From Frankiales bacterium (GTDB taxonomy: Bacteria > Actinomycetota > Actinomycetes > Mycobacteriales > SCTD01), in NCBI GenBank assembly GCA_025966295.1, contig JAOPVD010000028.1, positions 1 through 15,075 on the forward strand: DNA of 15,075 nucleotides, written 5' to 3'. Under the pieces are notes generated by a model. The model made no database searches. It worked only from the letters and a program-made list of their open reading frames with translations, and was not told the origin of the DNA. Positions within the stretch are counted from its first letter, which is position 1. Every line of letters starts with the position of its first letter. Below, in pieces: positions 1-6,165 of the stretch. Made by a program: the position numbers and the translations under genes.

Positions 1-721
1 TGTCGATGGTCTTGAGCAGCTGACCCAGCCCCTCGAGCGCGTAGTACTCGCACTGGATCGGGATGAGCACCTCGGAGGTCGCGACCATCGCGTTGACGGT
101 GAGCAGTCCGAGTGACGGCGGGCAGTCGACGATGACGTAGTCGACGTCCGCGCCGGGGCCCGCGCAGTACGCCTCGATGGCCCGCTGCAACCGGGACTCG
201 CGCGCCACCAGTGAGACCAGCTCGATCTCGGCCCCGGCCAGGTCGATGGTGGCCGGCACGACCCGCAGCCGCGGCACTCCGTCGGCCGGCTGCACCACGT
301 CGGCGATCGGCACCGAGTCGACCAGCACCTGGTAGACGTCCGGCACGCCGGCGTGGTGCGCGACGCCGAGCGCGGTGGAGGCGTTGCCCTGCGGGTCGAG
401 GTCGATGACCAGGACGGTGGCGCCGTGCAGGGCGAGTGCGACCGCGAGGTTGACGGTCGAGGTCGTCTTGCCGACGCCGCCCTTCTGGTTGGAGACCGTG
501 ATGATCCGGCGCTGGGCCGGCTTCGGGAACACCTCGGAGCCCGACCGCACCCGCACGGCGGCGGCCGCCTGCTCCCCGATCGGCGTGCTGATGTCGCTCT
601 CACGCAGTGCATCGCGCAGCCTTTGGGCCGGCTGGGCGGCGTCGCCGGCGGCGGGGGCCGGTGGCGGGGTGGGGGCTGGCTCGACGGGGAACGCCGGACG
701 CGGCTCGTCGGGGGTGGTCAT
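1..721 (-). CDS. parA: Chromosome-partitioning ATPase ParA (Soj), C-terminus cut off by window edge
   Basis: ParA-family ATPase that binds DNA non-specifically in its ATP form and moves ParB-parS complexes, so that newly copied origins separate. The 240 codons present include the deviant Walker A motif KGGVGKTT at residues 80-87, the switch motif VIDLDPQGN at 105-113 and the Walker B region YVIVDCPPSLG from residue 195. About 75 residues, rich in Pro and Ala, precede the Walker A motif; such N-terminal extensions are common in actinobacterial ParA proteins. The ATG at 721 overlaps the TGA of rsmG as ATGA, which suggests translational coupling and fixes the start. The C-terminal part and the expected parB lie to the left, outside the window. 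The chromosomal (not plasmid) type is inferred from its position in the rsmG operon beside the origin. Confidence 0.95.
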   Translation of the reverse strand, partial: MTTPDEPRPAFPVEPAPTPPPAPAAGDAAQPAQRLRDALRESDISTPIGEQAAAAVRVRSGSEVFPKPAQRRIITVSNQKGGVGKTTSTVNLAVALALHGATVLVIDLDPQGNASTALGVAHHAGVPDVYQVLVDSVPIADVVQPADGVPRLRVVPATIDLAGAEIELVSLVARESRLQRAIEAYCAGPGADVDYVIVDCPPSLGLLTVNAMVATSEVLIPIQCEYYALEGLGQLLKTID

Positions 722-1431
722 CGCCTGTTCTTCCGCTTGCTGGGGCCGTTGATGCCGCCCGGACGGGGCGTTGGTCGGGCCTTCGGTCGTGCACTGGCGG
801 CCTGCGTGGCGCCGCGCTCGACCACGACGATGCGGGCGCGGGTGCCGAGCTCCTCGGAGCCGACCTCCACGACCGCACTGGACGCCGCGCCCAGCCGGTG
901 CAGCACCGGTCCGGCGGCGGCCAGCTCGGTGGCGGCCTGCTCGCCCTTGAGCGCGAGCAGCCGGCCGCCGGGTCGGAGCAGCGGAAGCGCCCAGCCGGCC
1001 AGCCGGTCCACCGGCGCGACGGCCCGGGCGGTCACGACGTCGACCTCGAGCTTGCCGGCGAGCTCCTCGGCACGGACCCGGCGCACCAGGGTGTTGCGCA
1101 GCCCGAGCTCTTCGACCGCCTCGGACAGGAACGTCGCCCGGCGCTGCAGCGACTCGACCAGCACCACCTGGACATCCGGGCGCTGCAGGGCGAGCACCAG
1201 CCCGGGCAGGCCGGCGCCGGAGCCGAGGTCGAGCACCACCTGACCGTCCTCGATCAGCTCCGACAGCCCGGCGCAGTTGAGCAGGTGACGCTCCCAGAGC
1301 CGCGGCGTCTCGCGCGGTCCGAGCAGGCCGCGCTCGGTGGCCGGGCCGGCGAGCAGCGCGGCGTAGGCCTCCAGTGCCGGGAGCGCGGCACCGAAGACCG
1401 CGGCCGACGCCGGAAGGGCGGGCGCGGTCAC
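718..1431 (-). CDS. rsmG: 16S rRNA (guanine-527-N7)-methyltransferase RsmG (GidB)
   Basis: Predicted SAM-dependent enzyme that makes m7G527 in the 530 loop of 16S rRNA; loss of RsmG in other bacteria gives low-level streptomycin resistance. The 237-residue protein has the Rossmann SAM-binding motif LDLGSGAGLPG at 67-77, the family segment VESLQRRATFL at 92-102, TARAVAP at 134-140 and LLALKG at 158-163. An N-terminal helical part carries LWERHLLN at 45-52, matching the family pattern. The last 23 or so residues form a basic, Arg/Lys/Pro-rich tail. The start is a GTG whose GTGA overlaps the jag stop, and its own stop overlaps the parA start, so it sits mid-operon with coupled translation on both sides. 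Family assignment is secure. Confidence 0.96.
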   Translation of the reverse strand: MTAPALPASAAVFGAALPALEAYAALLAGPATERGLLGPRETPRLWERHLLNCAGLSELIEDGQVVLDLGSGAGLPGLVLALQRPDVQVVLVESLQRRATFLSEAVEELGLRNTLVRRVRAEELAGKLEVDVVTARAVAPVDRLAGWALPLLRPGGRLLALKGEQAATELAAAGPVLHRLGAASSAVVEVGSEELGTRARIVVVERGATQAASARPKARPTPRPGGINGPSKRKNRR

Positions 1432-1916
1432 GCGCCCGGCAGGACCACGACGCGGCGCTCGGGCTCGACGCCCTCGGACTCCGAGTGCACACCCTCGACC
1501 GCCGCGACCGCGTCGTGCACGACCTTGCGCTCGAACGGCGTCATCGGAGCGAGCTTGACCGGCGTGCCGTCCTCGAGCGCACGATGAGCGGCCCGGCTGC
1601 CGATCTCGGTCAGCTCGACCTTGCGGCGGGCCCGGAAGCCACCGATGTCGAGCATGAGGCGGCTGCGGATTCCGGTCTGCTGCACCACGGCGAGCCGGGT
1701 CAGCTCCTGCAGCGCCTCGAGGGTCTGCCCGTTGGGGCCGACGAGGGCGTCGAGGCCGTCACCGACGATGGCGACGACGGCCCGTGAGCCCTCGACGTCC
1801 ATGTCGATGTCGCCGTCGACGTCGGCGATGTCGAGCAGCCGCTCGAGGTAGTCGCCGGCGATGTCGCCCTCCTGCACCAGCAGGTCGGTCGGGGGAGTGC
1901 TCTCGTTCTCGGTCAC
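1428..1916 (-). CDS. jag: KH-R3H RNA-binding protein Jag (KhpB, SpoIIIJ-associated)
   Basis: Small single-stranded nucleic-acid-binding protein; homologues (Jag/KhpB/EloR) bind RNA and affect cell elongation and envelope synthesis, and the gene commonly follows yidC. The 162 residues begin with an acidic segment (to about residue 45), then a KH-like domain with the loop GDGLDALVGPNGQTLEALQ at about 52-70, then an R3H domain at roughly 95-160 with RRKVELTEIGSRAAHRAL and the motif PFERKVVHDAV. The Jag_N domain of Firmicutes is absent, as is usual in Actinomycetota. The start chosen is the GTG at 1916, preceded by AAGGAC on the minus strand. The next gene, rsmG, overlaps by GTGA. The gap to the upstream yidC stop is 77 nt, the loosest junction downstream of rnpA (see the yidC frame-disruption entry). 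Confidence 0.93.
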   Translation of the reverse strand: MTENESTPPTDLLVQEGDIAGDYLERLLDIADVDGDIDMDVEGSRAVVAIVGDGLDALVGPNGQTLEALQELTRLAVVQQTGIRSRLMLDIGGFRARRKVELTEIGSRAAHRALEDGTPVKLAPMTPFERKVVHDAVAAVEGVHSESEGVEPERRVVVLPGA

Positions 1917-1956
1917 AGCTGTCCTTCAGTCGTACGACGGGTCTGTGGGCAGGCGT

Positions 1957-2001
1957 CTAGCGCCGGCCGCCCTTACGGGACTTGTTCTTGCGGCTACCGG
2001 C
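1957..2001 (-). other. Probable displaced C-terminal tail of YidC in the shifted frame
   Basis: Immediately past the yidC stop (TAG, 1996-1994), a different minus-strand frame continues A-G-S-R-K-N-K-S-R-K-G-G-R-R to a TAG at 1959-1957. This very basic end resembles the ribosome-facing tail of actinobacterial YidC proteins. The two frames overlap in the GC-rich run around 1996-2015. Removing one base there would fuse YidC to this tail and shorten the gap to jag from 77 to 40 nt. What is seen: the two frames and the basic peptide. What is inferred: a one-base indel in the genome or in the assembly. Confidence 0.6.
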
Positions 2002-3004
2002 CGCCGGCCGGGCCCTTGCCGGCCCCGGCGGTGGCGACCACGGTGGCGGTCGAGGTGGTCGGCGCCTCGGGGCGCGCAGCATCCTCGCCCTTCGGGCTCT
2101 CGTCCTTGCCACGCGCCGCCTTGCCGCCCGTGGCCTTGGCGTCCTTGCTGTCCTTGCTGTCCTTGCTGTCCTTGCTGTCCTTGCTGTCCTTGCCGGTCTT
2201 GCCGGCCGTCGCCGCGCCGGGCACGACCGGTGGCATCCGGGCGATGACGTACTGCTGCTGCGCCAGCGACCAGACGTTGGTGGTGAGCCAGTACAGCAGC
2301 ACGCCGATCGGGAAGCTGAAGCCGAAGATGGCGAAGGAGAACGGCAGGACGTACAGCATGATCTTCTGGATCTGCTGCTGCTGGGCGTCGGCCGCGGCGC
2401 CGTTGCGCGACATCATCTGCTTCTGGGTGAGGAAGGTCGTCAGACCCATCGTCACGATCATGACGACCGCGACGACCTTCACCGACGTGACGTTGCCGCC
2501 CAGCTCCTGCACGAACTTCGCCGGGCTGTTGAACGCCGCCGAGATCGGCGCACCGAAGATCTTGGCGTGCGCGCCTTCCCGGATGAGCTCGCTCGGCAGG
2601 CCGTACTTGCCGACGAAGACGCCGCCCTGCGGCTTGAACTCGTTCATCACCTTGAACAGCGCGAAGAAGATCGGCAGCTGCATGATCAGCGGCAGGCAGC
2701 CCGAGATCGGGTTGGTGCCGTGGTCCTTGTAGAGCTTCATCAGCTCGGTGTTGAGGGTCTCGCGGTCCCCCTTGTGCTTGCCCTGCAGCTCCTTGATCTT
2801 CGGAGCGAGCTCCTGCATCCGGCGCTGGCTCTTGATCTGCTTGACGAACAGCGGGAACAGCAGGATCCGGACGCTGATCGTGAGCAGGATGATCGAGAGC
2901 GCCCACGCCGGGCCGCTGCTCGGCGCGAGGAAGGTCGACAACCCCGAGTGGAGGGTCTTCAGCCAGAAGGCCACGGCCTCCACGAGAAGGGTGAACGGGT
3001 TCAC
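1994..3004 (-). CDS. yidC: Membrane protein insertase YidC/Oxa1 family
   Basis: Inner-membrane insertase that folds and inserts membrane proteins with or without SecYEG. The product is 336 residues, with hydrophobic segments at about 33-53, 100-120, 172-193 and 214-246, the usual Gram-positive/actinobacterial YidC layout. The groove arginine of the family is probably R46 in ISVRILLFP. A charged, Gln-rich cytoplasmic loop runs from 54 to 95, and NPISGCLPLIMQLPIFFALF at 98-117 is a strong family match. The N-terminus lacks an obvious lipobox cysteine. The start is GTG at 3004, whose GTGA overlaps the yidD stop. After residue 260 the sequence is a low-complexity hydrophilic tail with a KDS repeat. 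It ends GKGPAGGR, without the basic terminus normal for the family; that terminus lies in another frame downstream, so the last residues may be wrong. Confidence 0.94.
   Translation of the reverse strand: MNPFTLLVEAVAFWLKTLHSGLSTFLAPSSGPAWALSIILLTISVRILLFPLFVKQIKSQRRMQELAPKIKELQGKHKGDRETLNTELMKLYKDHGTNPISGCLPLIMQLPIFFALFKVMNEFKPQGGVFVGKYGLPSELIREGAHAKIFGAPISAAFNSPAKFVQELGGNVTSVKVVAVVMIVTMGLTTFLTQKQMMSRNGAAADAQQQQIQKIMLYVLPFSFAIFGFSFPIGVLLYWLTTNVWSLAQQQYVIARMPPVVPGAATAGKTGKDSKDSKDSKDSKDSKDAKATGGKAARGKDESPKGEDAARPEAPTTSTATVVATAGAGKGPAGGR
2142..2186 (-). repeat. Five perfect 9-bp tandem repeats inside yidC (Lys-Asp-Ser tail)
   Basis: The plus-strand unit tccttgctg occurs five times without a mismatch from 2142 to 2186, followed by a partial copy. 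In the YidC frame it encodes repeated Lys-Asp-Ser in the cytoplasmic C-terminal tail (about residues 272-288). Because the unit is a multiple of three, slippage here changes copy number without breaking the frame. It is a likely place for length variation between strains. Confidence 0.93.
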
Positions 3005-3369
3005 GAGGTCGCTCCTGCGCGGCTGCGCGGTCGGGTGCTGCGGGTCAGGTCAGAGATGGGGGCCGGGCCGGTGGTCTCCACGGGGGACGGCCCGGGGGAC
3101 GCCACGGCAGACGACGCCACCGCAGACATGGTGTCCGACGGAGAACGTCCGGGGGGCACCGGGTCGTGCCCGCCAGGGTTCCAGGGATGGCAGCGCAGCA
3201 GCCGACGGCCGGTGAGCCAGCTGCCGCGGAGGGCACCGTGCGTCTGGAGGGCTCCGACCGCGTAGGTGCTGCAGCTGGGCGCGAACCGGCAGTGCTGGCC
3301 GAGTGCCGGGCTGATCCAGCGGCGGTAGCCGCGCAGCAGCAGCAGCAGGATCCGGGCGAGGGGGCTCAT
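3001..3369 (-). CDS. yidD: Membrane protein insertion efficiency factor YidD
   Basis: Small membrane-associated protein of the YidD family (formerly the 'haemolytic' DUF37 group) that helps YidC-dependent insertion. The 122 residues start with a short hydrophobic/amphipathic segment, then the signature GYRRWISPALGQHCRFAPSC at residues 14-33 and LLRCHPWNPGGHDPVP at 57-72. The three family cysteines are C27, C33 and C60. The core ends near residue 75; the remaining 45 or so residues are a Ser/Pro/Ala-rich tail of the kind often seen in actinobacterial members. The ATG at 3369 overlaps the rnpA stop (ATGA), and the TGA overlaps the yidC GTG (GTGA), which places it firmly between rnpA and yidC as in most bacteria. 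Confidence 0.95.
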   Translation of the reverse strand: MSPLARILLLLLRGYRRWISPALGQHCRFAPSCSTYAVGALQTHGALRGSWLTGRRLLRCHPWNPGGHDPVPPGRSPSDTMSAVASSAVASPGPSPVETTGPAPISDLTRSTRPRSRAGATS

Positions 3370-3728
3370 CGGCGGACCAGCCGGCTCAGGGCCGCGTCCA
3401 GATCGGCACCGAGATCGGCGCTGGTCGCGGTCGCGGCGCCGGGAGCGGCGCGAACGACGAGACGGGTGCCCAGGGGCAGCACCGCGATGCGGTCGCGCAG
3501 CAGGTGCCGAAGCCGACGCGACACCTGGTGCCGGACCACCGAGCCGCCGACGGCCTTGCTCACGACCAGCCCGGCCCGGGCAGCCCCGGTCGGCTCAGTC
3601 GCGGCAGACGTGGCGGGGCCGCCGGGCAGCAGGTGCACGGTGAGAGTGGGCCGCCCGGCCCGTCGTCCACGGCGCACCACCTCGGTGAACTCGCGTGAGG
3701 ACCGCAGGCGGTGGGCGGCGGGTAGCAC
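3366..3728 (-). CDS. rnpA: Ribonuclease P protein component RnpA
   Basis: Protein subunit of RNase P, which with the RNA subunit removes 5' leaders from tRNA precursors. The 120 residues start VLPAAHRLRSSREFTEVVRRG, the usual RnpA opening, and carry the RNA-binding signature VVRHQVSRRLRHLLR at 64-78. A histidine replaces the asparagine of the classic RNR motif; I recall the same in the Mycobacterium protein. The frame stays open far upstream (to 4184), but the extension overlaps rpmH antisense-free sequence in another frame and has no family similarity. I therefore use the GTG at 3728, preceded by GGAGG at 3738-3734 with a 5-nt spacer. It lies 71 nt after rpmH and overlaps yidD by 4 nt. Confidence 0.94.
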   Translation of the reverse strand: MLPAAHRLRSSREFTEVVRRGRRAGRPTLTVHLLPGGPATSAATEPTGAARAGLVVSKAVGGSVVRHQVSRRLRHLLRDRIAVLPLGTRLVVRAAPGAATATSADLGADLDAALSRLVRR

Positions 3729-3799
3729 CGGCGCCTCCGGGAGAGATGTGCTGACGGCGGGCCGGTCAGGTTGGACGAGCAGACCGTCGAGCGGGACGG

Positions 3800-3937
3800 T
3801 CAGGCCGACAGCTCGGAGCGGCCCTTGCCGCGCCGCGCCGACAGGATCGCCCGGCCCGCGCGGGTCCGCATACGCAGCCGGAAGCCATGCGTCTTGGCAC
3901 GACGGCGGTTGTTCGGCTGGAAGGTGCGCTTGCTCAC
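3800..3937 (-). CDS. rpmH: 50S ribosomal protein bL34 (RpmH)
   Basis: Small basic protein of the large ribosomal subunit. The 45-residue product contains KRTFQPNNRRRAKTHGFRLR and then RMRTRAGRAILSARRGKGR, an almost complete match to the family consensus. The start is the GTG at 3937 rather than any upstream ATG: 45 residues is the normal length, and GGAG lies at 3950-3947, 9 nt before it. It is the first gene of the minus-strand operon, divergent from dnaA as in most bacteria, with a promoter candidate about 80 nt upstream. Confidence 0.97.
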   Translation of the reverse strand: MSKRTFQPNNRRRAKTHGFRLRMRTRAGRAILSARRGKGRSELSA

Positions 3938-4016
3938 GGCGGGGTGCTCCTGGCGTATCGGGAAGGGTCGTGCGACAGCGGTGCGCGACCAGCTCGTGGC
4001 GGACGCAGACCTGTCT

Positions 4017-4045
4017 ACGGTACGGACGGGGCCCACCTCGGTCAA
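4017..4045 (-). promoter_or_regulatory. Promoter candidate for the rpmH-parA operon
   Basis: On the minus strand, TTGACC (4045-4040) is followed after 17 nt by TACCGT (4022-4017), a good match to the housekeeping-sigma pattern TTGAC-N17-TAnnnT of Actinomycetota. It points towards rpmH, whose GTG is about 80 nt downstream. This is inferred from sequence only. Confidence 0.6.
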
Positions 4046-4118
4046 ACGGGCCCCACCGCAACGGCCGGACGCTGTCAAGCACCACCGCTGCGACACGCCG
4101 CTGGACACTTCTGAGACC

Positions 4119-4127
4119 TGTGGACAA
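4119..4127 (-). promoter_or_regulatory. DnaA box (perfect TTGTCCACA)
   Basis: TGTGGACAA on the plus strand is the exact complement of the actinobacterial DnaA box TTGTCCACA. It lies just upstream of the dnaA promoter candidate at 4131-4160, a position that suits autorepression by DnaA. Confidence 0.8.
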
Positions 4128-4130
4128 CTC

Positions 4131-4160
4131 TTGCTCGCCGCTGCCCGGGGCTGTTAGCGT
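4131..4160 (+). promoter_or_regulatory. Promoter candidate for dnaA
   Basis: TTGCTC (4131-4136) and TAGCGT (4155-4160) are separated by 18 nt; TAGnnT is a favoured -10 form in Actinomycetota. A perfect DnaA box ends 3 nt before the -35 element. Use of this promoter would give a leader of about 300 nt before the dnaA GTG, carrying the hairpin at 4271-4295 and the DnaA-box cluster at 4323-4355. Confidence 0.45.
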
Positions 4161-4270
4161 CCTGCCGCCGGTCTTCCCCGCCAACGCGCCCCCTGGTCAC
4201 CTGGGCGGTTCCCACGTTGGTGCCGCTCCGGCTCGACCCGGCCCCCGGATCGTCACGTGCCTCTGCGGGT

Positions 4271-4295
4271 GTCAGCGCGCGGAGCGTGCGCTGAC
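4271..4295. promoter_or_regulatory. Long hairpin in the presumed dnaA leader
   Basis: GTCAGCGC (4271-4278) is perfectly complementary to GCGCTGAC (4288-4295). The inner bases extend the RNA stem by one G-U and two G-C pairs, leaving a 3-nt loop, for 11 pairs in all. No T-run follows on either strand, so a classical terminator is not supported. It could be a leader RNA structure or a protein-binding site. Confidence 0.6.
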
Positions 4296-4322
4296 GTCCG
4301 AGGGCGGGTGTTCGGTGCACCT

Positions 4323-4355
4323 GCCTCCACAGCCTGTGGACAACGGTGTGGACAC
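4323..4355. promoter_or_regulatory. Cluster of three DnaA-box-like sites upstream of dnaA
   Basis: TGTGGACAA at 4335-4343 is a perfect box on the minus strand. TGTGGACAC at 4347-4355 has one mismatch and the same orientation, 12 bp on. GCCTCCACA at 4323-4331 is a weaker box in the opposite orientation. The first two form an inverted pair, TCCACAG-C-CTGTGGA (4326-4340). The cluster lies 115 nt before the dnaA start. Confidence 0.7.
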
Positions 4356-4469
4356 CCGACGTGTGAACCAGCACAAACCGGGATGATCCGCCCTCGGCGG
4401 CCGAGCTCAGGCCGGTCGGGAAGCCCCCGGCACGTTCCGCCAGACCGCCCCCGAAGATCCGAGGACTGC

Positions 4470-5996
4470 GTGACCGACTTCCACCCGACTGTGCTTCAGG
4501 AGCCCTCGGACGAGGCGGGAGGCGGCACCGACCACGTCCCGGCCGCCGTTCCGGCGCTCGAGCTCGACGCCGTGTGGGGCCGCGTCATCGCGGGGCTGTC
4601 GGAGGGCGCGTTGTCGCCGCAGCACCGGGCCTGGGTCAACCTCACCCGGCCGCTGGGCCTGGTGGAGGACACCGCGCTGCTCGCCGCCCCCAACGACCTC
4701 GTCAAGGAGGTCCTCGAGAGCCGGCTGCGGCCGGTGGTGGCCGGCGCCCTCTCAGCCGCGTACGGCCGCGAGATCCGGGTCGCCGTCACCGTCCAGCCGC
4801 AGGAGCCCACGACCTCCTCGTACGACGACGAGCCGGAGCGGCACGAGCCGGACCCGAACCGGGCCCTGCCGGGCACCGGCCGGGACCGCTCGGCGCCCTC
4901 GGAGCGCGAGCCCGACAACATCATCGACTTCGGCCGGTCGACCCGCGGCCGGGAGGCCGAGCCCGCCCGGCTGAACCCGAAGTACACCTTCGAGACGTTC
5001 GTCATCGGGTCCTCGAACCGGTTCGCGCACGCCGCCGCGGTCGCGGTGGCGGAGGCGCCCGCGAAGGCCTACAACCCGCTGTTCGTCTACGGCGAGTCCG
5101 GGCTGGGCAAGACCCACCTGCTGCACGCGATCGGGCACTACGCCCAGCACCTGTTCACCGGGGCGCGGGTCCGGTACGTGAGCTCGGAGGAGTTCACCAA
5201 CGACTTCATCAACAGCCTGCGGGACGACAAGCAGCATGCCTTCCAGCGGCGCTACCGCGACGTGGACGTGCTGCTCGTCGACGACATCCAGTTCCTGGAG
5301 AACAAGGAGCGGACGCAGGAGGAGTTCTTCCACACCTTCAACACACTCCACAACGCCAACAAGCAGATCGTCATCACCTCCGATCGGCCGCCGCAGCAGC
5401 TGTCCACCCTGGAGGACCGGCTGCGCACCCGCTTCCAGTGGGGCCTGATCACCGACGTCCAGCCGCCCGACATCGAGACCCGCATTGCCATCTTGCGCAA
5501 GAAGGCGGCGCAGGACCGGCTGGCGGCGCCACCGGACGTGCTCGAATTCATCGCCAGCAAGATCGCGACGAACATCCGGGAGCTCGAGGGCGCGCTGATC
5601 CGGGTGACCGCCTTCGCGAGCCTCAACCGGCAGCCCGTCGACCTGTCGCTGGCCGAGATCGTCCTCAAGGACCTCATCCCCGCCGACGGCGGCCCGGAGA
5701 TCACCGGCGCCACCATCATGGCCGCCACCGCGGAGTACTTCGGCCTGACCATGGAGGACCTGTGCGGCTCCTCCCGGTCGCGGGTGCTCGTCACCGCCCG
5801 GCAGATCGCGATGTACCTGTGCCGCGAGCTCACCGAGCTGTCGTTGCCCAAGATCGGGCAGATGTTCGGGGGCCGCGACCACACCACGGTGATCCACGCC
5901 GACCGCAAGATCCGCGGCCAGATGGCCGAGCGCCGGGCCACCTACAACCAGGTCGCCGAGCTCACCAACCGCATCAAGACGCGTTCCCGGCAGTGA
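4470..5996 (+). CDS. dnaA: Chromosomal replication initiator DnaA
   Basis: AAA+ ATPase that binds DnaA boxes at oriC, melts the DNA and recruits the helicase. The 508-residue protein has domain I to about residue 110, an acidic variable linker (about 111-165, with many Glu, Asp, Pro and Arg), the AAA+ domain III, and DNA-binding domain IV from about 405. Motifs: Walker A GESGLGKT at 208-215, Walker B VLLVDDIQF at 267-275, sensor 1 VITSDRPP at 301-308, box VII LSTLEDRLRTRFQWG at 311-325 and sensor 2 NIRELEGAL at 368-376. The DnaA signature region has SSRSRVLVTARQIAMYL at 434-450 and GGRDHTTVIHA at 467-477. The start used is the GTG at 4470 with GAGGA at 4461-4465; upstream extension of the frame adds no family sequence. 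Confidence 0.98.
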   Translation: MTDFHPTVLQEPSDEAGGGTDHVPAAVPALELDAVWGRVIAGLSEGALSPQHRAWVNLTRPLGLVEDTALLAAPNDLVKEVLESRLRPVVAGALSAAYGREIRVAVTVQPQEPTTSSYDDEPERHEPDPNRALPGTGRDRSAPSEREPDNIIDFGRSTRGREAEPARLNPKYTFETFVIGSSNRFAHAAAVAVAEAPAKAYNPLFVYGESGLGKTHLLHAIGHYAQHLFTGARVRYVSSEEFTNDFINSLRDDKQHAFQRRYRDVDVLLVDDIQFLENKERTQEEFFHTFNTLHNANKQIVITSDRPPQQLSTLEDRLRTRFQWGLITDVQPPDIETRIAILRKKAAQDRLAAPPDVLEFIASKIATNIRELEGALIRVTAFASLNRQPVDLSLAEIVLKDLIPADGGPEITGATIMAATAEYFGLTMEDLCGSSRSRVLVTARQIAMYLCRELTELSLPKIGQMFGGRDHTTVIHADRKIRGQMAERRATYNQVAELTNRIKTRSRQ

Positions 5997-6073
5997 GCCG
6001 ACCCGTCCGCCTCACCCCCGCCCGACGCCGGTTCTGCGGTCTCGGGCCGGTGTCGCGCGCGTGTTTCCCGCAC

Positions 6074-6087
6074 GTGACGGCCGTCAC
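6074..6087. promoter_or_regulatory. CRP-like 14-bp palindrome in oriC
   Basis: GTGACGGCCGTCAC is a perfect palindrome and fits the CRP-family operator pattern GTGA-N6-TCAC; the flanks give CGTGA-N6-TCACA. It lies 78 bp after the dnaA stop and about 20-30 bp before the first DnaA-box pair. A CRP or GlxR-type regulator is the likeliest binder if it is a site at all. Confidence 0.45.
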
Positions 6088-6104
6088 AGGGTCTCTGCAC
6101 AGTC

Positions 6105-6125
6105 TGGGGACAACTGTGTGGACGA
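6105..6125 (-). promoter_or_regulatory. Tandem pair of DnaA boxes in oriC
   Basis: TGGGGACAA (6105-6113) and TGTGGACGA (6117-6125) each differ by one base from the complement of TTGTCCACA. They have the same orientation, 12 bp apart, the same spacing as the pair upstream of dnaA (4335 and 4347). Confidence 0.65.
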
Positions 6126-6165
6126 GCGGGGCGGGACGTGGACGCCGGTTGAACGCCGCTCGGCT

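Larger units (their letters stand above)
3938..4469. promoter_or_regulatory. rpmH-dnaA divergent intergenic control region
   Basis: This 532-nt stretch has no credible gene; the open frames crossing it are extensions of rnpA, rpmH and dnaA without family similarity. It contains promoter candidates for both directions, two perfect actinobacterial DnaA boxes, further near-matches and a long hairpin. In other bacteria this gap controls dnaA, often with autoregulation by DnaA, and it may also contribute to origin function. Confidence 0.75.

Noticed and set aside
1926..2906. 326-residue minus-strand frame overlapping yidC
   Set aside because: It is a frame shadow of yidC with no membrane segments. 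The yidC frame carries all the family motifs.
3518..3537. Missing RNR motif in RnpA (RHQ in its place)
   Set aside because: As I recall, a histidine at this position also occurs in the mycobacterial RnpA, so it is probably a lineage feature rather than a defect.
3729..4184. Upstream extension of rnpA giving a 272-residue frame
   Set aside because: The added residues show no family similarity, overlap rpmH in another frame and cross the control region. GTG at 3728 with GGAGG gives the normal 120 residues.
4249..4259. CACGTG at about 4254 as a further parS site
   Set aside because: The flanks do not continue the palindrome beyond the hexamer.
4257..4469. Upstream extension of the dnaA frame
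   Set aside because: It crosses DnaA boxes and the leader hairpin and encodes no DnaA-like sequence. GTG at 4470 with GAGGA fits the family start.
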